A stretch of DNA of 64,000 nucleotides from positions 149,159 to 213,158 of the forward strand of contig JAIXOL010000058.1 of the NCBI GenBank assembly GCA_027486845.1, written 5' to 3'. The DNA is from Cytophagaceae bacterium (GTDB lineage: Bacteria > Bacteroidota > Bacteroidia > Cytophagales > Spirosomataceae). Shown here piece by piece: positions 46,018-55,261 of the stretch; within the stretch, counting starts at the first letter, position 1, and every line of letters begins with the position of its first letter. The notes under the pieces are model-generated. The model did no database searches. It was not told the DNA's origin and worked only from the letters and a program-made list of their open reading frames with translations. The position numbers and the translations under genes are program-made.

Positions 46018-46920
46018 TCAATTCAATCCCCGATATTCATTCGGTGAAACTCCCACTTTTTGCTTAAATAATCTCGTAAAATGCTGCGGATATTTAAAAC
46101 CTAACTCATAAGCTACCTCGCTGATTGATTTGGACGTGTCCAAAATCTTTTCTTTGGCAGCTTCCAATAATTGTAGATGAATAAATTCTAATGCTGATTT
46201 GCCAGTCTCTTTTTTGATTAAATCTCCAAAATAATTGGCAGAAAGATGTAATTCATCGGCAAAATAAGCGACAGAAGGCAAGCCTTCAACTTTAAGTTTT
46301 TCGCCAAAAATATATTCATTTAGCAAAGTTTCAAACTGCTGAATTATTCCATGATTGACATTTTCACGAGTTATAAATTGACGGTCGTAAAATCTTGAAC
46401 AATACTTCAAAAGTAATTCTAAGTTTGCTACAATCAATTTTTTGCTATGTCGGTCAATATTTTGGCTGATTTCATTAGCAATATTTTCAAAACACTGATT
46501 TACAACGTCCCTCTCTTTATCTGAAAGGTGCAAAGCTTCACTAGACTGATAACCAAAGAACGAATATTCGTGTAATTGCTTACCCAAACTCGTTCCTTTT
46601 ATAATATCTGGATGAAAAATCAGAGCCTTACCATAAGGTTGATGTAGTTCACCTTCAGGTTCATGGGTAATTATCTGATTTGGGCTAAAAAACACCATAC
46701 TTCCATCGGCATAATCATAGTATTTATTTCCGTATCGCATATCTCCGCAATTCGTTTCTTTGATGATAATCGCATAAAAACCTAGCGTAAATTTAGTTCT
46801 TACCAATTCATTTGATTTACTCAAATCAACCAAATTGATGAGCGGATGTAGCGTTTTGTTGTTAAATAGCTCGCTATATTTTTTTATCGTATCGAAAATT
46901 AACATTGTCTTTTTTTTCAA
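46018..46920 (-). CDS. AraC-family transcriptional regulator
   Basis: 300 residues. An N-terminal cupin-like domain (about 20-180) is followed by an AraC HTH domain: ADELHLSANYFGDLIKKETG and ISEVAYELGFKYPQHFTRLFKQ, ending VSPNEYRGLN. It is transcribed divergently from the outer-membrane protein gene at 47056 and probably regulates it, mirroring the barrel-AraC pair at 40662-42338. Confidence 0.93.
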   Translation of the reverse strand: MKKKTMLIFDTIKKYSELFNNKTLHPLINLVDLSKSNELVRTKFTLGFYAIIIKETNCGDMRYGNKYYDYADGSMVFFSPNQIITHEPEGELHQPYGKALIFHPDIIKGTSLGKQLHEYSFFGYQSSEALHLSDKERDVVNQCFENIANEISQNIDRHSKKLIVANLELLLKYCSRFYDRQFITRENVNHGIIQQFETLLNEYIFGEKLKVEGLPSVAYFADELHLSANYFGDLIKKETGKSALEFIHLQLLEAAKEKILDTSKSISEVAYELGFKYPQHFTRLFKQKVGVSPNEYRGLN

Positions 46921-47011
46921 AGCTAAAGATAAAAAACATTAATTAAATTGCTTTCAGTGAAATTGGTATGTAAAACAGTAAAATGTATAAATTAATCAAT
47001 TTAATGTAGAA

Positions 47012-47019
47012 TACTTTTG
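47012..47019 (+). promoter_or_regulatory. TAnnTTTG box in the divergent intergenic region
   Basis: TACTTTTG, 36 bases before the ATG at 47056, matches the Bacteroidota -7 box. Confidence 0.45.
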
Positions 47020-47055
47020 TAGACAATAATTTTAAAATCACTTAATAATCTTTAA

Positions 47056-47817
47056 ATGAAGCTTTTATACATTATTTTCTTTTCATCGATTTTTTCGTTC
47101 ACAATTGCTCAATCTCCTGATAGCACTAAAAATTTATCTACTTTTTCGGGTTCTGTGGGTTTTACCAATAACGGGTTTTCTATTATCCCAACTTTCTCGC
47201 TGAACCACTCCGCGTTTGTTGCCAATTTATCTTTCAGAAAAAAGAAATTCAGCTTTGAACCCGATATTCGATTAGTTCCTAATGCCCAAAATGGCGGTTT
47301 GATTTGGTGGTTGCGTTACCGATTGGTCGATAACAAAAAATTTGGCTTGAGGCTTGGTACTCACCCTGCTTTTACCTTGATTCGCCGAACAGATACAGAA
47401 AATGGAACTACCAAAGAAATCACCGAAATGCTCCGTTTCTTGGCTTTTGAGGTAGTTCCTAGTTATCAATTTAATAAAAAATTTGGCGTAAGTGCCATGT
47501 ATTTGCAAGGACATGGACTTCAAAAACACGGTCCTCAACTGACTCGTGTTTTGTTTCTGAATACAAATATTACAAATATTGATTTGGGTAAAAATCTGTA
47601 TTTTAACCTGTTTCCATCCATCTATTTTTTATACACCGATGGCTACCGAGGCGATTATTTAACTATTACTGGTGCTTTAGCTCATAAAAAACTGCCTTTT
47701 AGCTTGCAATCGACTATTAATCAGACATTTAACTCTGATGTGCCTGGCAATAAAGATTTCATGTGGAATATAACGCTGAATTATAATTTCAATAAGATTT
47801 ATAGGAAAATTAACTAA
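47056..47817 (+). CDS. Outer-membrane beta-barrel-like protein, paralogue of 40662-41426
   Basis: 253 residues with a signal peptide (cleavage near TIAQSPD, about residue 19). NNGFSIIPTFSL, FSFEPDIRLVP, WWLRYRL, GTHPAFTLIRR and WNITLNYNF align with the protein at 40662-41426 over their whole length, so they are diverged paralogues. The alternating pattern and final aromatic-rich strand fit an outer-membrane barrel. A cyclophilin-like gene follows 12 bases downstream. Confidence 0.72.
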   Translation: MKLLYIIFFSSIFSFTIAQSPDSTKNLSTFSGSVGFTNNGFSIIPTFSLNHSAFVANLSFRKKKFSFEPDIRLVPNAQNGGLIWWLRYRLVDNKKFGLRLGTHPAFTLIRRTDTENGTTKEITEMLRFLAFEVVPSYQFNKKFGVSAMYLQGHGLQKHGPQLTRVLFLNTNITNIDLGKNLYFNLFPSIYFLYTDGYRGDYLTITGALAHKKLPFSLQSTINQTFNSDVPGNKDFMWNITLNYNFNKIYRKIN

Positions 47818-47829
47818 ATATTCAAGCAA

Positions 47830-48285
47830 ATGAAACGATTAATCTTGCAAATTTATACTCAATTATTCGTTGGTTTGTGTATTTCATGCAAAGCCGAAAA
47901 TCAAATTTCTCAACAAAATCCTAACTTAATGAGCGGAACTAAACTGATAATCAAAATAGGCCAAAAGGCTTTTGCCGCCACACTTTTAGACAACGCAACT
48001 GTAACGGCATTTAAGGCTCTTTTGCCCTTGACAATTAAAATGAATGAGCTAAACAATAATGAAAAGTTCGCCGATTTATCAAAAAGTCTACCCACAAATG
48101 CCTCTGTACCATCAAGTATTCAAGCGGGTGATTTGATGATGTACGGTTCGAGAACGTTGGTACTATTCTACAAGGGATTTTTTACTTCTTATAGTTATAC
48201 CAAAATAGGGAAAATTGATGATGTTTCTGGGCTTTTGGCGGCATTGGGGAGTGGCGAGATAACTGTGAGTTACGAACTTCAATAG
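47830..48285 (+). CDS. Cyclophilin-like fold protein
   Basis: 151 residues. A hydrophobic export signal ends at a Cys (VGLCISC), possibly a lipoprotein. The domain (about 38-151) contains LIIKIGQKAFAATLLDN, an NNEKFADLSKSLPT loop, GDLMMYGSRTLVLFYK and the closing DDVSGLLAALGSGE. This is the Cyclophil_like2 type (PF18050), found beside AraC regulators and redox genes in many bacteria. Known members have no proven isomerase activity. It is likely co-transcribed with the barrel gene upstream. Confidence 0.85.
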   Translation: MKRLILQIYTQLFVGLCISCKAENQISQQNPNLMSGTKLIIKIGQKAFAATLLDNATVTAFKALLPLTIKMNELNNNEKFADLSKSLPTNASVPSSIQAGDLMMYGSRTLVLFYKGFFTSYSYTKIGKIDDVSGLLAALGSGEITVSYELQ

Positions 48286-48450
48286 CTGCAATTTTCTAAA
48301 TCAACCTCCATTGTTTTATGAAAATTTAGTTTTTTTAGGCAATCAGGACAGTACAGCACAGAGGTAAATATATTATTATATTATTTCGATAAAAAATATA
48401 GACAAACTTATATTTAAATGAATAAACCATAAATTTAACCCAATATTAGA

Positions 48451-50841
48451 ATGAAAAAAAAGTATGTAATTAGCGTGTTGATAGTTGCACTCACCTCAAT
48501 TCTCTCAAAAGCTCAGTTTGGCCCTCCGACAGGTGAACCCGACGTAATAAACAAACGTTGGCATGCACAATGGATTTCCGTGCCAAATGCAAGCAATGAT
48601 GGTTATGGTGTTTATTTGTTTCGCAAAATGATTGACTTGGCTTCAAAACCCAATAATTTTAAAATTCATGTTTCGGGCGATAATCGTTACAAGTTGTATG
48701 TCAACGAAATATTGGTATCTATGGGCCCGGCTCGAGGCGATATTGCCCATTGGAATTATGAAACCGTCGATATTGCTGCTTACTTGAAAGTGGGCAAAAA
48801 TATAATTGCTGCTCAAGTTTGGAATGAAGGCGAGTTTAAACCGGAAGCCCAGATTACCTTTAAAACTGGATTTATTTTGCAAGGAGAAACCTCGGCCGAA
48901 TCAGCCATCAACACCAATAATACTTGGCTGTGTGAAAAAGACATTAGCTTCGCCCCCTTGGTTTTTAGAACTAGAGGCTATTATGTAGCAGGTGCTGGGG
49001 AAATCCGAAACTTAGCTGTAAGTCCAAAAGCTTGGCAAAGCGAAGGTTTTGACGATAAAAATTGGCAAAAAGCTAGACCAGTTGGAGGAGGAGTTCCGAA
49101 AAATATATTGGGAGCTTTCGGCACTATGAGTGGCTGGATGCTCGTTCCGTCTATCATTCCCCAAATGGAACTGAAAGATGAAAGATTAGTGAAAGTAGTT
49201 AGTAATGAAGGAATTACGAGTTTGCCTGCTGGGTTTCCTGCCAAAAAAATAGATGTGTTGATACCTGCCAACTCAAAAATAAATATCATTTTAGACCAAA
49301 GCTATCTGACAAACGCCTTTCCAAATTTGGAGTTTAGCGGAGGAAAAAATGCAACCATTTCTATAAGATATGCTGAGGCACTTTTTAACAAGACTTCAAA
49401 AGGCAACAGAAACGAAACTGCTGGCAAAACTTTTATAGGTAGAGCTGATAGCCTAATTTCTGATGGAAGTAATAATCAGAAATTTACTAGCCTTACTTAT
49501 CGAACATATCGTTATTTACAACTCAGTATTATCACGCAAAATGAGGCCATTTCTTTAAATGATATTTATGGCACTTTTACGGGTTATCCGTTTAAAATGA
49601 ATGCCCAAATAACTGCTAATCAGCCAGAAATGAATAAGATTCTTGAAATTGGCTGGCGTACTGCTCGCCTTTGTGCTTATGAAACTTATATGGATTGCCC
49701 TTATTATGAGCAACTCCAATACATCGGTGATGGCAGAATCCAAGCCTTAGTTTCTCTTTTTAATAGCGGTGATGATAGATTGGTGAAAAATGCCATCAAC
49801 TTAATGGATTTTTCTCGTACACCCGAGGGCGTTACGCTAAGTCGACATCCATCTTATACGCCTCAATTTATTCCAACTTTTTCGCTTTTGTACATCGGAA
49901 TGTTGCAAGATTATAGCCGATACGGTGCTGATACCGATTTTGTGAAGGGAAAAATGGGCGGTGTTCGTCAAATTTTAGAATATTTTAAAAGCTATCAACA
50001 AGCTGATGGCCGACTAAAAAATACGCCTCAATGGATGTTCACCGACTGGGTGGATAATGCCAAAGAATGGAAAGCAGGTGCTGGCCCAATGAGTGCCAAC
50101 GGAACATCGGCCGTGCTAGACATTCAATTACTTTGGGCGTATCAAGTGGCGGCAGATTTGGAAAATAAGCTTGGAAATCCTGCCTTTGCCAATCAATATC
50201 TACAAGCCGCTGAGGTTTTAATAAAGACTATTCGTACAAAATACTGGGATGCTACTAAGAAATTATTTGCCGACCGAGAGGAAAAAGACGAGTTTTCACA
50301 ACATACCAATTCATTGGCTATTCTGACGGGTTTGGCTACACCACAAGAGGCAAACGAGATTGCCAATCAACTCATTACCAATACCAAACTCGCTCCCGCT
50401 TCCATTTATTTTAAGTATTATTTACATCAAGCATTAATTAAAGCGGGGCAAGGAAATGACTATTTAAAATGGCTCGATAAATGGCGTGAAAATATTCAGA
50501 TGGGATTAACCACTTGGGCAGAAACCTCTGATGTGGACAAAACCCGTTCAGATTGCCACGCTTGGGGTTCGAGTCCCAATATTGAGTTTTACCGAACCAT
50601 TTTAGGTATAGATAGCGATGGTTTGGCATTTTCAAAAGTAAAAATTGAGCCACATTTAGGGCAAATAACTTACATAAACGGCACAATGCCACACCCAAAA
50701 GGAAGTATTTCGACCAGTTATAAACTCGAAAATGGGAAATGGAAAATTCAAATCGAATTGCCAAAAAGTATTACGGGAAATTTAATTTGGAAAGGCAAAA
50801 AGATTGCTTTGAAAGAAGGTGTAAATCAATTCAATATTTAG
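48451..50841 (+). CDS. GH78-family alpha-L-rhamnosidase
   Basis: 796 residues with a signal peptide ending near LSKAQ (about residue 22). An N-terminal beta-sandwich (about 60-200) is followed by an (alpha/alpha)6 barrel. CPYYEQLQYIGDGRIQAL occupies the position of the usual catalytic-acid segment. The later HAWGSSPNIEFYRTILGI holds the likely base Glu, and a C-terminal beta domain closes the protein. It would remove terminal rhamnose from pectin-like chains or plant glycosides in the periplasm. The carboxylesterase gene begins 18 bases downstream, forming an operon. Confidence 0.9.
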   Translation: MKKKYVISVLIVALTSILSKAQFGPPTGEPDVINKRWHAQWISVPNASNDGYGVYLFRKMIDLASKPNNFKIHVSGDNRYKLYVNEILVSMGPARGDIAHWNYETVDIAAYLKVGKNIIAAQVWNEGEFKPEAQITFKTGFILQGETSAESAINTNNTWLCEKDISFAPLVFRTRGYYVAGAGEIRNLAVSPKAWQSEGFDDKNWQKARPVGGGVPKNILGAFGTMSGWMLVPSIIPQMELKDERLVKVVSNEGITSLPAGFPAKKIDVLIPANSKINIILDQSYLTNAFPNLEFSGGKNATISIRYAEALFNKTSKGNRNETAGKTFIGRADSLISDGSNNQKFTSLTYRTYRYLQLSIITQNEAISLNDIYGTFTGYPFKMNAQITANQPEMNKILEIGWRTARLCAYETYMDCPYYEQLQYIGDGRIQALVSLFNSGDDRLVKNAINLMDFSRTPEGVTLSRHPSYTPQFIPTFSLLYIGMLQDYSRYGADTDFVKGKMGGVRQILEYFKSYQQADGRLKNTPQWMFTDWVDNAKEWKAGAGPMSANGTSAVLDIQLLWAYQVAADLENKLGNPAFANQYLQAAEVLIKTIRTKYWDATKKLFADREEKDEFSQHTNSLAILTGLATPQEANEIANQLITNTKLAPASIYFKYYLHQALIKAGQGNDYLKWLDKWRENIQMGLTTWAETSDVDKTRSDCHAWGSSPNIEFYRTILGIDSDGLAFSKVKIEPHLGQITYINGTMPHPKGSISTSYKLENGKWKIQIELPKSITGNLIWKGKKIALKEGVNQFNI

Positions 50842-50859
50842 AAAAAGATAATTAAAACT

Positions 50860-52491
50860 ATGAAAAGAAGAGAATTTTTGAACAAAACTGCTCTTACGGT
50901 AGCTAGTTTGTCTGTTTCAAGCTACGCTTTTTCCAATTCTTTTATTGAAGAATTTATCACTTCTGAAACCAATTTTGGAAAAATAAAAGGGTACCGAGAA
51001 AACGGAGTAAATATTTTCAAAGGCGTTCCTTATGCGGGTAAAACATCGGGTGAAAGAAGATTCCGCCGCCCTGCTCCCCTCGAACCTTGGACAGGCGTTA
51101 AAGAAACCTTGACTCTAGGGGCTCCAGCCATCCAAAACCCACGAAGAAATGAACCTGCACCATCGGAAGATTGTCTGTTTTTAAATGTTTGGACACCCGC
51201 CAATGATAATAAAAAACGCCCTGTTATGTTTTATAGTCACGGTGGAGGGTTTGTGACTGGTTCGGGTGGCTCTGGCGGACAAGATGGTGCAAATCTCGCT
51301 CGTCATTTTGATGTGGTTGTTGTAGAAACCAACCATCGCTTGGGTTTATTGGGCTTTTTGTATTTGGAAGAATTAGGTGGAGCCGAATATGAAGGTTCGG
51401 GAAATAATGGCATTTTGGATATTGTAGAGGGGCTGAAATGGGTCAATAAGAATATTGCTAACTTTGGCGGTGACCCAAAAAATGTAATGATTTGGGGAGA
51501 ATCAGGTGGTGGAGCAAAAACATCTTGTTTATATGCGATGCCATCGGCTAAACCATATTTCAATAAAGCATCCATTGAAAGTGGGCCAGGTGTGCGAATG
51601 ACTCCGAAAGAAGTGGCAGCCGAAACTACTTTAATGCTTTTAAAAGAGCTAAATATCGAAACAAAAGATTGGAAAAAGATTTTGGACATACCTGCTTCAG
51701 AATTATTAGCGATACAAGCAAAGCTTCCTTTTGTGCCACCATTTGTTGAGAAAAACAAAAATCAGGGATTTATGCGTAGAAACTACGGTGGTTTTGGACC
51801 AGTAGTCGATGGGAAAGCACTTCCCAATAATCCATTCGACCCAACTGCACCGGTGATTTCTAAAGATAAGCCACTTTTGGTTGGTTGGAACGAAGATGAA
51901 TGGGCATTTTTTGCTTGGGAACGAAAAGAAACAGATTTTGAGAAGTACGATTTTGATGCATTGCACAAAAAACTTGAGTCAACCTATGGTGAAAATACAA
52001 AAAAGATAATCGATACCTATCGTAAAGCAAGACCAAACGCTTTGCCAGCAGATATTTATATCGCTATTTCATCAATCACAATGATGGGCTTAGGTTCGGT
52101 TGATATTGCCGAGAAAAAAGCCAAACAAGGTGGTGCGAATGTTTATCTCTACAATTTTGGATATAAATCAGAAGTAAAAATTCCAGGGACTAATTACGAA
52201 ATGGGTACACCTCATGCGATGGATATTAGCTTTAAATTCTATAATGAATCGGCTGAAAAGCCAAGTTTCTTCGGTGGTAATAAGCCCGAACGAGTGACGG
52301 CATCACATAATTTTGCTGAATTATGGACAAATTTTGCCAAAACAGGGAAGCCTTTTGCCAAAGATGCTCCCGAATGGAAACCTTATAACCTTAAAAATAG
52401 ACCTACCATGCGAATTGATACCAATTTAGAGGTAATCAATGATAGATTTAAAGAAGAATTGGATGTTTGGCGAGAAGTAGGAAAGTTGTAA
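50860..52491 (+). CDS. Type-B carboxylesterase with Tat signal
   Basis: 543 residues. A twin-arginine signal (KRREFLNKTALTVASLS) is followed by an alpha/beta hydrolase: FKGVPYAGKTSGERRFRRP, SEDCLFLNVWTP, the oxyanion-hole GGGFVTGSGG and the nucleophile elbow GESGGGA. The likely His lies in GTPHAMDISF. Fused in an operon with a rhamnosidase, it may remove acyl groups (acetyl, feruloyl) from sugar or phenolic glycosides before glycosidic cleavage; that role is inferred from context. Confidence 0.92.
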   Translation: MKRREFLNKTALTVASLSVSSYAFSNSFIEEFITSETNFGKIKGYRENGVNIFKGVPYAGKTSGERRFRRPAPLEPWTGVKETLTLGAPAIQNPRRNEPAPSEDCLFLNVWTPANDNKKRPVMFYSHGGGFVTGSGGSGGQDGANLARHFDVVVVETNHRLGLLGFLYLEELGGAEYEGSGNNGILDIVEGLKWVNKNIANFGGDPKNVMIWGESGGGAKTSCLYAMPSAKPYFNKASIESGPGVRMTPKEVAAETTLMLLKELNIETKDWKKILDIPASELLAIQAKLPFVPPFVEKNKNQGFMRRNYGGFGPVVDGKALPNNPFDPTAPVISKDKPLLVGWNEDEWAFFAWERKETDFEKYDFDALHKKLESTYGENTKKIIDTYRKARPNALPADIYIAISSITMMGLGSVDIAEKKAKQGGANVYLYNFGYKSEVKIPGTNYEMGTPHAMDISFKFYNESAEKPSFFGGNKPERVTASHNFAELWTNFAKTGKPFAKDAPEWKPYNLKNRPTMRIDTNLEVINDRFKEELDVWREVGKL

Positions 52492-52538
52492 TTAAATAAT
52501 TTAGCATAAACTTGGTTAAAACAAATATTAAACAACTC

Positions 52539-52569
52539 TGTTTGATTTTCGTAAGTTTCTGTTTGAAAA
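52539..52569 (+). promoter_or_regulatory. Orphan copy of the 31-bp element at 40566-40596
   Basis: TGTTTGATTTTCGTAAGTTT plus TTTGAAAA lies in a 304-bp gap between convergent genes. A 14-codon open frame follows (52571) and nothing else. It may be the relic of a deleted AraC-controlled gene. Confidence 0.4.
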
Positions 52570-52639
52570 ATATGACAAATCGCAGCATTTATTCTTCTGA
52601 ACAGGCAAAGTCATAAGTACGGAAAAAGTAGGTATATTT

Positions 52640-52683
52640 TGATTAGTTAAAGGGGAGGTTTTCTTTTAGCTAATCATTTTTTT
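52640..52683 (+). terminator. Terminator on the carboxylesterase side of the convergent gap
   Basis: TGATTAGTTAAA pairs with TTTAGCTAATCA (one wobble) and is followed by seven T. Confidence 0.75.
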
Positions 52684-52751
52684 GAATGAACTTTGGATAG
52701 GTAATTGGACAGAAGGGTATTTTAAGGATTTGAAGGTGATAAAACAATAAA

Positions 52752-52793
52752 TTTTGAAATCGAAGGCTTCAATTTCAGCCTTCGATTTCAAAA
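52752..52793 (-). terminator. Terminator of the hexarate operon after kdgD
   Basis: A perfect 16-bp stem (52752-52767 with 52778-52793) ends 2 bp from the kdgD stop codon at 52796-52798. Confidence 0.8.
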
Positions 52794-52795
52794 CA

Positions 52796-53701
52796 TTATT
52801 TGTTTTGCTCAATTATCTGTCGAAGTTGTTCAACTTCAACCTCAGTTGGCATAGTTAGCGGTGGGCGAACATCACCCGCACTTTTGCCAATCAATTTTGC
52901 ACCTGCTTTAATTAAACTTACAGCATAACCATTCTTCTTACCACGTAATCTTACCAAGGGAATATAAAATTTCTGTGTGATTTGTTCAACTGTTGCTTTA
53001 TCGCCTGCACGTAAAGCTTTATAGAATTTATTGGCTAATTCTGGAACAAAATTGAACGCCGCCGAAGAATAAGTATTTACTCCTATTGACAAATATGCCT
53101 CCGCAATAATTTCAGCCGTAGGCACTCCTCCAATATACGAAAGTCGTTTTCCAACTGTTTTTATGGTATCGTTCAAATCTTGCATATTGCCAGTGCCATC
53201 TTTCAAACCAATAAAGTTTGGACAAGAATCGGCCAGTTTTTTGATATATTCTGTTGATAATATGCCATTACCACGATTATAATAAATGACTGGTAATGAG
53301 GTGTTTTGCATAATGGCTTTGGCATATTCATACACTCCATCTTGCGGACATTCGGTCAAATAGGGAGGAAAAAGCAAAATGGCGTGAATACCCGCCTTTT
53401 CAGCGATTTGGGTGAATGTTTTTGCTTCTGCAACACTTCTGCCCGCACTCGCTATAACTGGGACTCGCTCGGCTACAACTTTAACCGAGATATTTACAAT
53501 TTGCTCATATTCTGCTACTGATAGTGAAAAAAACTCGCCCGTTCCACCTGCCACAAAAACAGATGAAACATCGTGGCTCACAAACCATTCTATTCGCTCG
53601 GCAAAGGTTTTGGCGTTGAATTCTCCGTTTTCGTCAAAATCAGTAATTGGAAAAGAGAGAAGACCGTCTTCTAGCGATGATTTTATTTTTGTTAGTTCCA
53701 T
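52796..53701 (-). CDS. kdgD: 5-dehydro-4-deoxyglucarate dehydratase
   Basis: 301 residues of the DapA/NAL fold. The Schiff-base Lys is in FIGLKDGTGN and the Tyr in PVIYYNRGNG. FVAGGTGEFFSLSVAEY is the substrate-binding segment typical of KdgD rather than dihydrodipicolinate synthase. It converts 5-keto-4-deoxyglucarate to 2,5-dioxopentanoate, releasing CO2 and water. It is the last gene of the minus-strand hexarate operon. A CCCC-type repeat abuts the start codon. No 2,5-dioxopentanoate dehydrogenase is in the window. Confidence 0.93.
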   Translation of the reverse strand: MELTKIKSSLEDGLLSFPITDFDENGEFNAKTFAERIEWFVSHDVSSVFVAGGTGEFFSLSVAEYEQIVNISVKVVAERVPVIASAGRSVAEAKTFTQIAEKAGIHAILLFPPYLTECPQDGVYEYAKAIMQNTSLPVIYYNRGNGILSTEYIKKLADSCPNFIGLKDGTGNMQDLNDTIKTVGKRLSYIGGVPTAEIIAEAYLSIGVNTYSSAAFNFVPELANKFYKALRAGDKATVEQITQKFYIPLVRLRGKKNGYAVSLIKAGAKLIGKSAGDVRPPLTMPTEVEVEQLRQIIEQNK

Positions 53702-53732
53702 ATGCCCCTAAGCCCCCAAAGGAGGATTTATT
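53702..53732. repeat. CCCCTAAGCCCCC-type element abutting the kdgD start
   Basis: GCCCCTAAGCCCCCAAAGGA directly precedes the kdgD ATG (minus strand) and is related to the elements at 37454-37546. It occupies the place of the leader. Confidence 0.55.
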
Positions 53733-53867
53733 GTTTAATTTGTTGCTTAATAAATTTGAATATTCGAAAATTATTATTTTAAAATTAGTTAATGGTTCAT
53801 TTGCGTATTAGTCTATTAATTCTTGATTTAATAAGTTAACCAATAACCAATTTTCCCAATAAACAGC

Positions 53868-55163
53868 CTACCATCTCGTTGCTTTAAATTTCCAATCTGG
53901 TTGTACTTTTTGCATTTCTATTTCGTCGTTTCGTTTAATAAGACCGCACTTCTTATAGTTTTCGTGTAGTTTTGCTAAAGCTACTCGGTCAAGTTCTACG
54001 CCTAAACCTGGGCCCGTTGGAACAGCGACTGCTCCATCTTCAAATTTCATGCGTCCACCAACAATAATTTCATCAGATTGCCACGGATAATGCGTATCGA
54101 GTGCATATTTAAAATTCGGAATAGCTGCTCCTAAATGCACCATTGCCGCCAACGAAATACCCAAATGAGAATTAGAGTGCATCGACAAATCACGGCCAAA
54201 AGTTTGACAAATAGCCGCTAATTTCATAGAATCCTGCAAGCCTCCCCAAAAATGATGGTCAGATAAAATAATATCTTCTGCACCTAAAGAATAACTTCGT
54301 GGAATATCTTGAAATGAGGTTGTACACATATTAGTTGCCAATGGAGTTTCCAATGCTTTTCTTACGGAAGCCATATTTTCCTGTCCACGGCATGGGTCTT
54401 CCAAATATTCAATGATGCCTTCCATTTCTTTACCATATTTGATAGAAGTTTCAACAGTCCAAAGTGCATTTGGGTCGATTCTTAACGGTGTGTTTTTTCC
54501 AAATGCTTCATGTAAGGCAAAAATTGCATCTACTTCTTGACGAGGTTCAAAAACACCACCTTTCAACTTAATCGACTGAAAACCAAATTCTTTGCACATG
54601 GCTTTTGCCTGTGCAACAATCTCTGCCGGATTCAATGCACTTGCTTGTCGAGCCGCATCCCAACCAGTAGCATTGGGGTCTGTTCCGAATTCCAGTTCGC
54701 CACCCGCACCTTCATATTTATAAAAAAGATACGCCGAAAATGGTACTCTATCACGGCGTTTCCCACCCAATAAATCTACCACTGGACGATTGACGATTTT
54801 ACCGACAATATCCAAACAGGCTACTTCAATCGAACTAAAAATATGTACTAAAGTTCGTTGATCCCAAGGAGTATCGCCCCTTTTGATAGTATCTTCTGAA
54901 TCGAAATTTGCCGTCAAAATATCTCGAATTTGATTCAGTTGATATGGATCTTGACCTATGATAAATTGTCGGCTTTTTTCGAGTGCTTTATCAATCTCAA
55001 TATTTCCTGGTATTTCGCTCACACCATTAATTCCATCTTCAGTTACGAGTTCTACAACCGTCCGCAAGGCGTAAGGAGCGTGAAGCCCAGCGGCATTGAG
55101 CAAAGGAGGGTCAATCACTGCAATTGGGGTAATGTGGAATTCTTTGATTTTTGGAAATTTCAT
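53868..55163 (-). CDS. gudD: Glucarate dehydratase
   Basis: 431 residues of the enolase superfamily, glucarate dehydratase branch. The N-terminal FHITPIAVIDPPLLNAAG and PYALRTVVELVTEDG cap is typical. SIKLKGG carries the KxK base pair. Metal ligands are Asp in RIDPNALW, Glu in LEDPC and a later acidic residue. The catalytic His lies near DHHFWGGL. It dehydrates D-glucarate (and L-idarate) to 5-keto-4-deoxyglucarate, the substrate of KdgD encoded next. Confidence 0.93.
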   Translation of the reverse strand: MKFPKIKEFHITPIAVIDPPLLNAAGLHAPYALRTVVELVTEDGINGVSEIPGNIEIDKALEKSRQFIIGQDPYQLNQIRDILTANFDSEDTIKRGDTPWDQRTLVHIFSSIEVACLDIVGKIVNRPVVDLLGGKRRDRVPFSAYLFYKYEGAGGELEFGTDPNATGWDAARQASALNPAEIVAQAKAMCKEFGFQSIKLKGGVFEPRQEVDAIFALHEAFGKNTPLRIDPNALWTVETSIKYGKEMEGIIEYLEDPCRGQENMASVRKALETPLATNMCTTSFQDIPRSYSLGAEDIILSDHHFWGGLQDSMKLAAICQTFGRDLSMHSNSHLGISLAAMVHLGAAIPNFKYALDTHYPWQSDEIIVGGRMKFEDGAVAVPTGPGLGVELDRVALAKLHENYKKCGLIKRNDEIEMQKVQPDWKFKATRW

Positions 55164-55261
55164 TGTTTTTAGATTTCTAAATATGTAAAATTCTTATCAT
55201 TTAAATTTCGTGAATTAACTAATAAACCAGTCCACAAATGACTAATACATTATTAACTAAA

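Noticed and set aside
50556..50590. tRNA-like string GGTTCGAGTCCCA
   Set aside because: Lies within the rhamnosidase coding sequence and no cloverleaf can be formed around it.
51303..51758. 151-codon minus-strand open frame inside the carboxylesterase gene
   Set aside because: Antisense shadow; the plus strand carries the catalytic motifs of the esterase.
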